Shown here piece after piece: positions 36,088-42,919 of a stretch of DNA of 64,000 nt. The notes beneath the pieces are model-generated. The model did no database searches. It was given only the letters and a program-made list of their open reading frames with translations, and was not told where the DNA came from. This DNA comes from GCA-016700035 sp964454845 (GTDB taxonomy: Bacteria; Patescibacteriota; Saccharimonadia; CAILAD01; GCA-016700035): assembly GCA_964454845.1 (NCBI GenBank), contig CAYVVS010000003.1, forward strand, positions 1-64,000, in the 5' to 3' direction. The position numbers and the translations under genes were made by a program. Each line of letters begins with the position of its first letter. Positions within the stretch are counted from its first letter, which is position 1.

Positions 36088-36354
36088 TTAGTCTGCCCCG
36101 CGACTTAAGTGTCGGTACACCGTTGATTCGTGAATCTCATATTTCTTGGATAAATTGGGAATTGTAAGGCCAGCCCGATGGTCAAGTACGAGCCTGTGAA
36201 TCTGATCTGAAGATACTCTGTGTGGCTTCCTCGTGCGTTTTCGTACTGGATATGCGTCTGAGTTCAATACTTCCGAGGAGAGGTGATCGTTGTTCCATGA
36301 GCCGAGCGAGAAAATATTGGTTGAGTTCGAAAGCTGCTCGATTAGGCGCACCAA
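36088..36354 (-). pseudogene. HTH remnant resembling the C-terminus of a site-specific recombinase
   Basis: The last 45 residues form a helix-turn-helix (VSSDQIHRLVLDHRAGLTI, then YEIHESTVYRHL), like the DNA-binding end of resolvases/serine recombinases. The N-terminal part shows no catalytic domain and the frame has no ATG, only TTG/GTG. It is likely the remains of the element's recombinase or a small regulator. Confidence 0.45.
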
Positions 36355-36514
36355 CCAAAGAACGCCCGAAAGGGTGTTTTTTGGTTGGTTGGCTTGCGGG
36401 GCGAACCTTGGTTCGGCGAACGAGGAGCGCAGATAAAGAATAAGAACTCGTTGTTATTCTTTTCGAGCACCGCAGGGAGAAGGGTGATAACCCGCTGTCC
36501 TTTCATCCGCACCA
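36351..36514 (+). repeat. tRNA-tail unit (Leu locus), about 160 bp
   Basis: It runs from a degenerate GGCGCACCA end to the copied tRNA-Leu 3' end. In order: an inverted repeat anchored on CCA (CCAACCAA...TTGGTTGG) acting as a terminator, a GC hairpin around GCGAACCTTGGTTCGGC, an AT hairpin framed by GCGCAG and CGAGC, then GTCCTTTCATCCGCACCA. Length and order match the Val and Gly units. Confidence 0.65.
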
Positions 36515-36588
36515 AAGCTTTTACTTAACTTTCTCGTCAACATATACTAGTACTATCTCGCACCTCAATCTTTTGGAGTAGCCCAAGT

Positions 36589-37059
36589 ATGACTCATTCA
36601 CGAGTACGACCAACCGTCTCCGTAAACGATCTTGTAGAAGGGATTCTCTACATCGCTGCGCTGCGGAAGCGCTATTTTGCCCCAACTCGAGATCGGGCCC
36701 GAGACTCAAGACCGGCATTTGATCTTTCGATGTGGCAGGCCTATGAATGGCTGGAGTACGCGTACGACCAAACGGGGCAGAGTGATGAAGTATTGTTCAG
36801 GATTCGCCCGCATGAGATATATGGTGACAGTCCAGAAACGCAGAGTGCCGCGATGAGTCTGCTTAGTTATGCGTTTCATACATGGGTTCCGGGCAATGGT
36901 GTGTTCGAGTGTCGAATCAACGAGTCGCAGCTGCATAGGGCTCTCGAGCGCAACTCCATTCCGCAAGAATTGCTTTCGGAGCTTGCCGAGCGCTTCATGC
37001 GGGAGTACGACTGGCCTCGCAGCGAACGAACATGGCCACCAGGATTCTCTCTGGACTAG
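36589..37059 (+). CDS. GC-rich orphan protein
   Basis: A 156-aa, mainly helical soluble protein (starts MTHSRVRPTVSVNDLVEGIL). TTGGAG lies about ten bases before the ATG; a promoter-like TTAACT with TACTAT lies upstream. GC-rich codon use and its own terminator group it with the other cassette-like genes. It sits directly after the right end of the tRNA-Leu element. No family recognised. Confidence 0.65.
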   Translation: MTHSRVRPTVSVNDLVEGILYIAALRKRYFAPTRDRARDSRPAFDLSMWQAYEWLEYAYDQTGQSDEVLFRIRPHEIYGDSPETQSAAMSLLSYAFHTWVPGNGVFECRINESQLHRALERNSIPQELLSELAERFMREYDWPRSERTWPPGFSLD

Positions 37060-37065
37060 CGATTT

Positions 37066-37095
37066 TTCCCAGGAAAGTATTTCCTGGGCTTTTTA
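37066..37095 (+). terminator. Terminator of the gene at 36589
   Basis: CCCAGGAAA, GTA, TTTCCTGGG followed by CTTTTTAT. Confidence 0.88.
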
Positions 37096-37130
37096 TAAAA
37101 AATCCCACCACGTGTTGTTGTGGTGGGTTC
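37096..37130 (-). terminator. Terminator of the gene at 37466
   Basis: On the minus strand: ACCCACCACAACA...GTGGTGGGATTTTTTAT. It is placed back to back with the previous terminator. Confidence 0.85.
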
Positions 37131-37133
37131 TAG

Positions 37134-37466
37134 TTACGACTGGCTGTCGCGCTTGCTCACCGAGAAGCTCAAGACTTTTTCGGTGTAATTGAAGTTGATG
37201 CGCAGCCTCTCGTTGATGATGACGAAGCGGCCAATCGTGATCTCGCCAGGTGGACGTGCCGCACGATATCCGCGGTTGGGTGAGTTGGTCATCACCATCA
37301 CGCCCGAGATGTCGTGGCTGTGTCGGTGGCTCTCATCGGTGAGGCTGATGAACCACTTGTTGCCTCCTTCACATTCCAAGGTCAGAACTTGGCCAACGCA
37401 GAGTGTTGCGATGTCGAACTTGGTTCCGATCGACGGGGCGTGTGTTGACTGTAGTGTTGCGGTCAT
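37134..37466 (-). CDS. GC-rich orphan small protein
   Basis: A 110-aa beta-rich protein (starts MTATLQSTHAPSIGTKF). ATG 37466 is chosen because CAGGAG lies five bases upstream; eight codons of open frame before it lack a ribosome site. Segments such as ITIGRFVIINERLRINFNY suggest a beta-sandwich or OB-like domain. No family recognised. Confidence 0.65.
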   Translation of the reverse strand: MTATLQSTHAPSIGTKFDIATLCVGQVLTLECEGGNKWFISLTDESHRHSHDISGVMVMTNSPNRGYRAARPPGEITIGRFVIINERLRINFNYTEKVLSFSVSKRDSQS

Positions 37467-37515
37467 GCCGACTCCTGCTTGAGGGTGCAAAAACGCCCGG
37501 ATTTCGGGTGTACAG

Positions 37516-37544
37516 ATAATACAACATCATATATTTGATGTCAA
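37516..37544 (-). promoter_or_regulatory. sigma70-type promoter of the gene at 37466
   Basis: TTGACA, 17 bp, TATTAT on the minus strand. It lies 15 bases beyond the Rpf-like gene's stop, so it separates the GC-rich gene from that transcript. Confidence 0.85.
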
Positions 37545-37558
37545 TAATTTACAACAGG

Positions 37559-38455
37559 TTATTGGGTCACGAACCAGAAATCGGCGTTTTCGTCGGAACT
37601 TCTATCCCAGGTGTAGTAGGGGGTAAAGAATTGCCAGAGATTTTTGTAGTAGTTCTTAGCGGCAAGCTGGTGTTCATAGCTGCTTTCGGCGGCACGTTCG
37701 GGGTTATTATTGGTTTTATCGAGGCGAGCATTGGCCGGCAGGCCCTCAATGACGCGCACGCAGTAACTGTTGCCGGCAGGTAGCTCAAAGCTATATACGC
37801 CTCCAGATCCGGTTGTAGTTGTGACGCCGTCAACGCAGGTGATTAGCTTAATATTTGGGATAAGTTTGCCATCTACATAGACACGACCTTGTACTTTAAC
37901 GTTGTAGGCAGATTTTGGTGGGCCAACAATTGGATCTTCTGCGGGCTGGGAACTAGACTGGCCAAGTTTTGGTAGTTTGAGTGGCACTACGCCAAGTGGG
38001 CGAGCGGCTAGTTCATCCGTGCGCCAGCATTTATAGCTAGCATTCCAGGGCTGGCTACCACGACGCGCAAAGGTGTTATAAAAGGCTTGATCCTGAACTT
38101 CTGGCGGTGCTTGGGTCGGATTTGGGTACTGGGCGGCAAGCTCTGGGCCAACGGCGCCTTTCCATGTACGAACATCAAATTGGTAAGCTCCAAAGTTGCC
38201 AGAGCCATTGGAAGCGGTGTAGCGACCTTGGCTATTTGGCCCGGAGCCAGATTCGCAACCAGCAATGCGCGCCCGCCAGAATTCAGCATTTGTATTTACA
38301 ACTGGAGTTGAACTGGCGAGAGAGGCGTAAATAAGAATACTACCCGCGGTAGCAAACAAGCCCAGTACCATAAATAAAACTGGCTGCTTGAAGCGTCGCA
38401 CTTGACCGAGAGAGTGCTTATTGCGGGTCGTTTTGCTAGTATTTGTCTTTGCCAT
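37559..38455 (-). CDS. Rpf-like (transglycosylase-like) surface protein
   Basis: A 298-aa protein: a Lys/Thr-rich tail, one transmembrane helix, then a lysozyme-like domain with IAGCESGSGPNSQGRY and NFGAYQFDVRTWKG, the pattern of resuscitation-promoting factors (the catalytic Glu is in CES). A linker leads to a carboxypeptidase-regulatory/Cna-B-like beta domain (VQGRVYVDGKLIPNIKL). It probably cuts peptidoglycan, either its own or a host's. Confidence 0.8.
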   Translation of the reverse strand: MAKTNTSKTTRNKHSLGQVRRFKQPVLFMVLGLFATAGSILIYASLASSTPVVNTNAEFWRARIAGCESGSGPNSQGRYTASNGSGNFGAYQFDVRTWKGAVGPELAAQYPNPTQAPPEVQDQAFYNTFARRGSQPWNASYKCWRTDELAARPLGVVPLKLPKLGQSSSQPAEDPIVGPPKSAYNVKVQGRVYVDGKLIPNIKLITCVDGVTTTTGSGGVYSFELPAGNSYCVRVIEGLPANARLDKTNNNPERAAESSYEHQLAAKNYYKNLWQFFTPYYTWDRSSDENADFWFVTQ

Positions 38456-38562
38456 ATTACTTACGCTTATATGTACCAGCTTAGCTTAAGATATGACTAT
38501 CTGTCAAAAATGCTTGTGCGATTTTGCACGCCACAACGAAAATTGTTATGCTACATAGTGAT

Positions 38563-40197
38563 ATGACGAATTTCTATGAAAGACTCCGCAGTTCTACTAC
38601 TGGCGAAGTCAGCGTAAACAAAACTACTCGAGATTTCTTCTCAACCGACGGCAGTGTGTTTCGTGTTGTGCCTCAGATTGTTACGTACCCACAAAACGAA
38701 GCTGATGTTACCGAAACAGTTGTGCTTGTGGCTCAAGAAGCAGCCAAAGGCAATCTTATCCCGATAACGACGCGTGGAAAGGGAACTGATCAAGGCGGAG
38801 CCGCGCTTGGTGATGGCCTCATGATGGTGATGCCGGCGCATATGAACCACTTTATCGGCATGACCAAAGATACAATTACTATTCAGCCGGGAATGATTTA
38901 TAAAGATCTCCAGCATCTTCTACATAGTCATGGTCGTTTTATGCCACCATATCCAGCGAGCATTGATTTTGCCACGATTGGCGGAGCGGTTGCGAATAAC
39001 TCAGCTGGAGAGAAGACTGTAAAATATGGCTCAACTCGAGATTATGTTGAGAGTTTGCGCGTAGTGTTGGCGAACGGTCTGGTTATTGAGACACGCCGCC
39101 TAAGTGCTAAGGAATTGCGCCAAAAGCAGCGTCAGACTGACTTTGAAGGCCATATATATCGTAATATTGATTATCTTATTGAGGAGAATTGGGATCAGCT
39201 CGCGGAAGCTTACCCGCGGGTGAGTAAGAACTCTGCAGGCTACGACTTGTGGCACGTAAAAGGGCCAGATGGAAGCTTCGATTTGGGTCAACTCATCATA
39301 GGGAGCCAAGGAACCTTGGGAGTAGTGACCGAAATCACCCTTCGGCACGTACCCTATAATCCGCAGACACATCTGATTGTTGGGTATTTTGAGGACATGG
39401 AACATGCGGCTCGTGCCGTTGAGCTCATTATGCCACTCAAGCCATCGGCGCTCGAAGTCGTCGATAAGCATTTGCTAGAATTCTTACACGAACATGATCC
39501 GCAGCAAATTCGTGGGATTTTGCCCGATAAAATGCCCGGTATTGTGCTTTTGGTTCAATTTGATGACCCAAAAACTCGCCTGCAGGCCTCAAAAACCAAG
39601 AAAGTACAAAAGGTCTTTAGCGAGCTTGCTTTTGACTCTCGTGTCGCCACCGATCCTAACGAGCAGGTTAAGCTGTGGAAGATTCGCCGAGGAGCTGCCG
39701 CAATTATTTGGAAGTTTCGTGGAGCTAAGAAGGCATTGCCAATTATCGAGGATGGCGTGGTACCTTTGGAGCAAATGCCAAAGTTTATCGAGCAAGTGTA
39801 TAAGATGTTTGAAAAATATAAACTCGATATCGCTGTTTGGGGGCACGCTGGTAACGCGAACTTTCATATGCAGCCGTTTATGAACCTTAGCTCTCAGGTT
39901 GATCGTAAGAAGATGTTTGAGTTGATGAATGAGTTTTACCGCATGGTGATTGAGATGGGTGGCTCTACTTGTGGCGAGCATAATGATGGTCGCTTGCGCG
40001 CACCATATCTCAAGCGCCTGTACGGTGAGCACTTATATGGTGTTTTTGAAGATGTTAAGAAGGTATTTGATCCACTTAGTATCTTTAATCCAGGAGTCAA
40101 GATTGGGGTTAGTCTGAAGGACTTACCAAAGCAGTTGCGGAAGGAATATTCTATGAAGCACTTGGCTGATCATTTACCAAATAATTACGATAACTAG
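38563..40197 (+). CDS. FAD-linked oxidase, GlcD/lactate dehydrogenase type
   Basis: A 544-aa protein. FAD_binding_4 domain (PITTRGKGTDQGGAALGDG, then IGGAVANNSAGEKTVKYG) and C-terminal FAD-oxidase domain (WGHAGNANFHMQPF). It oxidises a 2-hydroxy acid or similar; the Fe-S subunit is not adjacent. ATG 38563 is chosen because the -10 box TATGCT ends ten bases before it and earlier codons would precede transcription. Confidence 0.88.
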   Translation: MTNFYERLRSSTTGEVSVNKTTRDFFSTDGSVFRVVPQIVTYPQNEADVTETVVLVAQEAAKGNLIPITTRGKGTDQGGAALGDGLMMVMPAHMNHFIGMTKDTITIQPGMIYKDLQHLLHSHGRFMPPYPASIDFATIGGAVANNSAGEKTVKYGSTRDYVESLRVVLANGLVIETRRLSAKELRQKQRQTDFEGHIYRNIDYLIEENWDQLAEAYPRVSKNSAGYDLWHVKGPDGSFDLGQLIIGSQGTLGVVTEITLRHVPYNPQTHLIVGYFEDMEHAARAVELIMPLKPSALEVVDKHLLEFLHEHDPQQIRGILPDKMPGIVLLVQFDDPKTRLQASKTKKVQKVFSELAFDSRVATDPNEQVKLWKIRRGAAAIIWKFRGAKKALPIIEDGVVPLEQMPKFIEQVYKMFEKYKLDIAVWGHAGNANFHMQPFMNLSSQVDRKKMFELMNEFYRMVIEMGGSTCGEHNDGRLRAPYLKRLYGEHLYGVFEDVKKVFDPLSIFNPGVKIGVSLKDLPKQLRKEYSMKHLADHLPNNYDN

Positions 40198-40207
40198 GAG
40201 AGCGAGC

Positions 40208-40540
40208 ATGGCACGCAATATTAAACGCAAAGATGACTGGGGGCGACTTGTTGGTCTGGTTATCTTCTTATGGTTCTTCATTTTAACGTATCTCGGCAAT
40301 CTTTTTGGTCAGCTAGGCTTAGGACTACTCTTGTTTGTGGGGGGCATATGGACATTAGCACGTAGTAAGGATGTATGGGAGACTTATCGAGCAGACTGGA
40401 AGAAGCTGCCAAAGTCGCAGAAAAACCAATGGAACGAACCGAAAAAGCTTTACTACTATATTAATATGTTAGTGCTTATTCCGCTCTCAATCGCTCTGGG
40501 GTTAGCCCTCATAATCCTTTCTTATACGGCAATCATTTAG
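40208..40540 (+). CDS. Small membrane protein
   Basis: A 110-aa protein with three transmembrane segments and a charged middle (RSKDVWETYRADWKKLPKSQ). GAGAGCGAGC precedes the ATG, ten bases after the oxidase stop. Unassigned. Confidence 0.55.
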   Translation: MARNIKRKDDWGRLVGLVIFLWFFILTYLGNLFGQLGLGLLLFVGGIWTLARSKDVWETYRADWKKLPKSQKNQWNEPKKLYYYINMLVLIPLSIALGLALIILSYTAII

Positions 40541-40604
40541 GGGCTGACAAGCTAATAATAATCTGGTAGAATAATCTCTGCTGTTTTAAAAAGATACACA
40601 CTTT

Positions 40605-40637
40605 GCGGACGTGGTGGAATTGGTAGACACGCTAGCT
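40605..40637 (+). repeat. Copy of the 5' half of tRNA-Leu(GAG)
   Basis: 33 bases identical to 40727-40759 (acceptor 5' strand, D arm and start of the anticodon stem), then divergence. It has no matching 3' half, so it is not a functional tRNA. The segment 40638-40726 contains CTCCTCAAGCTTCTAGC, an inverted near-copy of the anticodon arm. Confidence 0.9.
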
Positions 40638-40726
40638 CGAACTGGCTTAGGACAGTTCCACTTCAAAACGGCTCTAGCTCCTCAAGCTTCTAGCCGAGGC
40701 ACCTTATTTAGAATTTGATACTATAT

Positions 40727-40816
40727 GCGGACGTGGTGGAATTGGTAGACACGCTAGCTTGAGGGGCTAGTGCCTATTTTTCAGGCGTGGAAGTTCGAGT
40801 CTTCTCGTCCGCACCA
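40727..40816 (+). tRNA. tRNA-Leu (GAG)
   Basis: A class II cloverleaf with encoded CCA: acceptor GCGGACG/CGTCCGC, anticodon stem CTAGC/GCTAG with loop TTGAGGG (anticodon GAG), variable arm and T loop GTTCGAGTC. A CCA-anchored terminator follows. Confidence 0.95.
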
Positions 40817-40850
40817 AAACAAGAACCCCGGTAAGGGGTTTTTGTTTTGG
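40814..40850 (+). terminator. CCA-anchored terminator of tRNA-Leu(GAG)
   Basis: CCAAAACAAGAACCCC, GGTAA, GGGGTTTTTGTTTTGG. The inverted repeat begins at the tRNA's own CCA, as at tRNA-Val and tRNA-Gly. Confidence 0.8.
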
Positions 40851-40863
40851 AATGATGAGTGAT

Positions 40864-41475
40864 TTACTTACGAAGTTGTCTGTAGAGGTAGGTGTAGCCG
40901 GCTACTGTGACCGGAAGTGTGATAACTACGCCAACCACAAAAAAGAGTATGCCTGCGATATTGAGCAGAATCATCACTAGCCAGTAGCTCAAAAGGTCCC
41001 ATTCATATCCTTCTACGAGCTTGGCCGATTCTTCGAATGATTTGCCGATGCTTAACTTTTTATCGACTAAAAGATAGGTGGCGAACTGATATTTTAGACC
41101 CCAATACACACCAGGAATAATAAACAAAATGAGGCCACCAATTACGAGAAAGAGGTAAATGAGGGCGGCAGCTAGGTAGCGACCAAATAAGTTCAAGCGG
41201 AACAGGTCGCCTAGGCTGGTGTCTTTTTTGTCGATGTGTTGCAGGGTGGTGCGGACCATGCCTAGTGTAACCAGAGCAATGAGAACAATAAATATGCCAC
41301 GAATTACGGGTGTGTAAACGCTGTTGTCGAAAAAGGCAGCAAATACAGATGGAATAAGATTAAAAAGCAGGATTAGTAGAGCCAGTGTCAGATAGAACCC
41401 TACATACTTACTAGTGGCTTTCCAGCCATACGCGAGGGCATCGGTAATTGAGAGATGTATCTGCTTACGGGGCAT
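40864..41475 (-). CDS. Six-pass membrane protein, unassigned
   Basis: A 203-aa protein with about six hydrophobic segments and the segment LALLILLFNLIPSVFAAFF, resembling glycerophosphoryl-diester-phosphodiesterase-type membrane domains/DUF975-like proteins. ATG 41475 is preceded by AGGA ten bases upstream; the upstream extension of the frame is GC-rich shadow of the opposite-strand gene. Confidence 0.55.
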   Translation of the reverse strand: MPRKQIHLSITDALAYGWKATSKYVGFYLTLALLILLFNLIPSVFAAFFDNSVYTPVIRGIFIVLIALVTLGMVRTTLQHIDKKDTSLGDLFRLNLFGRYLAAALIYLFLVIGGLILFIIPGVYWGLKYQFATYLLVDKKLSIGKSFEESAKLVEGYEWDLLSYWLVMILLNIAGILFFVVGVVITLPVTVAGYTYLYRQLRK

Positions 41476-41548
41476 GGTGTGTCCTAAAAAACTTATGCTT
41501 AGTCTAGAGCAATCTAGTAAAAAAGGCAATTCGTCCAGATTGGGGGTC

Positions 41549-41577
41549 TTGAATTGTGGCTGTTTTTCTGTTATTCT
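41549..41577 (+). promoter_or_regulatory. sigma70-type promoter of the gene at 41630
   Basis: TTGAAT, 17 bp, TATTCT, with a leader of about 45 bases before the ATG. Confidence 0.75.
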
Positions 41578-41629
41578 ATTTAGCCCTAGTACCTTTACCA
41601 GACACCTCAAACAGGAGCTTCTTCGCGAT

Positions 41630-41923
41630 ATGCAGGCCACAAGAACCAGTGTGCACAGGACCGTCCGCAACTGCCGTCGAGTCATCCAGCGTCTTCGTCT
41701 CACCTCACCGCCGCGTGAGGCGGATTTGCTCGAGCGTTGCCGTCGAGCCACTCTCGTTGCCGACCATCACAGTGACCGTTACGACCGTGTTGCTGAAGAG
41801 CGCGATGAGCTGCGGCGTCAGGTTGCAGATCTTCAAGCTGAAGTGATTCGCCTTACCGACGAGAACACAGCCTTGCGCCGTCCAACTCTTGAGGTTTCCG
41901 GCGTCGCTCGACACGCCTCCTGA
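41630..41923 (+). CDS. GC-rich coiled-coil orphan protein
   Basis: A 97-aa, Arg/Glu-rich protein (starts MQATRTSVHRTVRNC). Residues 45-83 form a clear coiled coil (RYDRVAEERDELRRQVADLQ, then IRLTDENTALRR). AGGAG lies 12 bases before ATG 41630. Own promoter and terminator. No other family signal. Confidence 0.7.
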   Translation: MQATRTSVHRTVRNCRRVIQRLRLTSPPREADLLERCRRATLVADHHSDRYDRVAEERDELRRQVADLQAEVIRLTDENTALRRPTLEVSGVARHAS

Positions 41924-41935
41924 CCACCGGTCAAC

Positions 41936-41972
41936 AAAAAGCCCTCAGAGCAATCTGGGGGCTAATCTTTTA
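41936..41972. terminator. Shared terminator between the coiled-coil gene and tRNA-Leu(TAA)
   Basis: AAAAAGCCCTCAGA, GCAA, TCTGGGGGCTAATCTTTT. T runs on both strands allow it to serve the plus-strand gene and the minus-strand tRNA. Confidence 0.8.
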
Positions 41973-41977
41973 TTAAT

Positions 41978-42062
41978 TGGTGGGCGAGGAGGGACTCGAA
42001 CCCTCAAGCCTTGCGGCAACGGATTTTAAGTCCGTCGTGTATACCAGTTCCACCACTCGCCC
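41978..42062 (-). tRNA. tRNA-Leu (TAA)
   Basis: Minus strand, with encoded CCA: acceptor GGGCGAG/CTCGCCC, anticodon stem ACGGA/TCCGT with loop CTTAAAA (anticodon TAA), long variable arm, T loop GGTTCGAGTCC. Confidence 0.95.
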
Positions 42063-42116
42063 GAGCACTAGGGAACGGATATATGATACACTATTCTCGA
42101 AGAAAAGGAGAGTGAT

Positions 42117-42446
42117 ATGCCACCAAAAGGACCAGAAGCCCCGCAAGAGCCACAGCAACCCCAGGATTCTCGGGAGCACAAAGGTTTAGCTCAACGTCTC
42201 AAAGAGATGCTCACAGGGGGTAACCCAGATGCAACGGATCCAGCAAAGCAAGCAGAGCTTGCTGCTGCCAAAGAAGCAAACAGTGCAGTACAACAAAAGC
42301 GGGCTGCTGAGCGCGCTGGGGTAATGCAAGAAAAGATTGATAGCGGTGCGGTGCCAGTGGTTACGGCAGAAGAGGTGCAGACAGGCCGTGTAGAGGCAGT
42401 ACCACCAGCCGAAACCCCGCAAACCCCAGAAAATCCTCAGCAATAA
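42117..42446 (+). CDS. Small Pro/Glu/Ala-rich protein
   Basis: A 109-aa hydrophilic protein with Pro-rich ends (MPPKGPEAPQEPQQPQDSRE, and TPQTPENPQQ) and a helical middle (LAQRLKEMLTGGN). AGGAGAG precedes the ATG and TGATACACT lies upstream. No family recognised. Confidence 0.5.
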   Translation: MPPKGPEAPQEPQQPQDSREHKGLAQRLKEMLTGGNPDATDPAKQAELAAAKEANSAVQQKRAAERAGVMQEKIDSGAVPVVTAEEVQTGRVEAVPPAETPQTPENPQQ

Positions 42447-42480
42447 ATAAAACCGCCTCAAAGAGGCGGTTTTATTATGG
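42443..42480. terminator. Bidirectional terminator
   Basis: AATAAAACCGCCTC, AAA, GAGGCGGTTTTATT, ending at a TGG that is the CCA of a tRNA-Val tail copy on the minus strand. Confidence 0.85.
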
Positions 42481-42637
42481 TGGGTGATGAGGGACTACGT
42501 TGTATAACTACCAAGCTTTCTCGAAATATATTTCTGCGAGAGCTTGGTAGTTAACGAACCCCAGCTTCGCTGTTCGGGTTCTCGCCCTCTTATCTGGTCA
42601 TACAAAAAGCCCATTCGCGAGGAATGGACTGTTTGTA
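42478..42637 (-). repeat. tRNA-tail unit (Val locus), 160 bp
   Basis: On the minus strand, behind tRNA-Val: a CCA-anchored inverted repeat (CCATACAAA...TTTGTATG) working as a terminator, a GC hairpin (GAACCCGAACAGCGAAGC...GGTTC), a long hairpin at 42505-42554 whose core reads CTCGCAGAAATATATTTCGAG, then AGTCCCTCATCACCCACCA copied from the tRNA 3' end. No open frame. Confidence 0.75.
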
Positions 42638-42714
42638 TGGTGGGTGATGAGGGACTCGAACCCCCGACCCTCTCGGTGTAAACGAGATGCTCTAGCCAAC
42701 TGAGCTAATCACCC
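42638..42714 (-). tRNA. tRNA-Val (TAC)
   Basis: Minus strand, 77 bases with CCA: acceptor GGGTGAT/ATCACCC, D arm AGCTCAGTTGGCTAGAGC, anticodon stem TCTCG/CGAGA with loop TTTACAC (anticodon TAC), T arm GGGGGTTCGAGTCCCTC. Tail and head fragments of it lie on either side. Confidence 0.96.
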
Positions 42715-42797
42715 AAGTATTGATTAATGTTTCAAAGTGTTCAACATATTCCATGGGTAGCTAGAGCATTTTTTTGAAAGCGCAACTTTGTCGCGAC

Positions 42798-42818
42798 AGC
42801 CAAATGAGCTAATCACCC
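42798..42818 (-). repeat. Copy of the 5' end of tRNA-Val
   Basis: On the minus strand GGGTGATTAGCTCATTTGGC matches the tRNA start with one mismatch, 104 bases upstream of the real gene. The segment between contains ATGCTCTAGCT, an inverted copy of the tRNA's AGCTAGAGCAT-like D-arm end. The rest of 42715-42870 holds no gene. Confidence 0.75.
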
Positions 42819-42869
42819 GTATTCATTTGTGAACTGCATTAATATAGCATTTTTTGCTGGCATAATCAA

Positions 42870-42901
42870 GAAAAAGAAACCCCCGACCGAAGTCGGGGGG
42901 T
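42870..42901 (-). terminator. Terminator of the metalloprotease gene
   Basis: Minus strand: CCCCCCGACT, TCGG, (A)GTCGGGGG-type stem followed by TTTCTTTTTCTTG. Confidence 0.9.
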
Positions 42902-42919
42902 GCCTGAGAGCCGAAGCCC

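Larger units (their letters stand above)
35080..36516. mobile_element. Element of about 1.4 kb integrated at the tRNA-Leu 3' end
   Basis: A 20-base direct repeat made of GTCCTTTCATCCGCACCA plus AA bounds the region (35080-35099 within tRNA-Leu, and 36497-36516). Between them lie a 300-codon gene, an HTH remnant on the opposite strand and a 160-base non-coding unit like those behind tRNA-Val and tRNA-Gly. No complete integrase is present, so it would need a recombinase from elsewhere. Confidence 0.7.

Noticed and set aside
40605..40816. Group I intron in a tRNA-Leu gene
   Set aside because: The downstream tRNA is complete with 5' and 3' halves, and the interval is only about 90 bases with no conserved P/Q/R/S elements. 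The upstream copy is an extra half, not an exon.
42478..42637. Integron attC site
   Set aside because: The hairpins are reminiscent of attC sites in outline, but no GTTRRRY/RYYYAAC core pair is found in the right places, and the units end in tRNA tails rather than following cassette genes.
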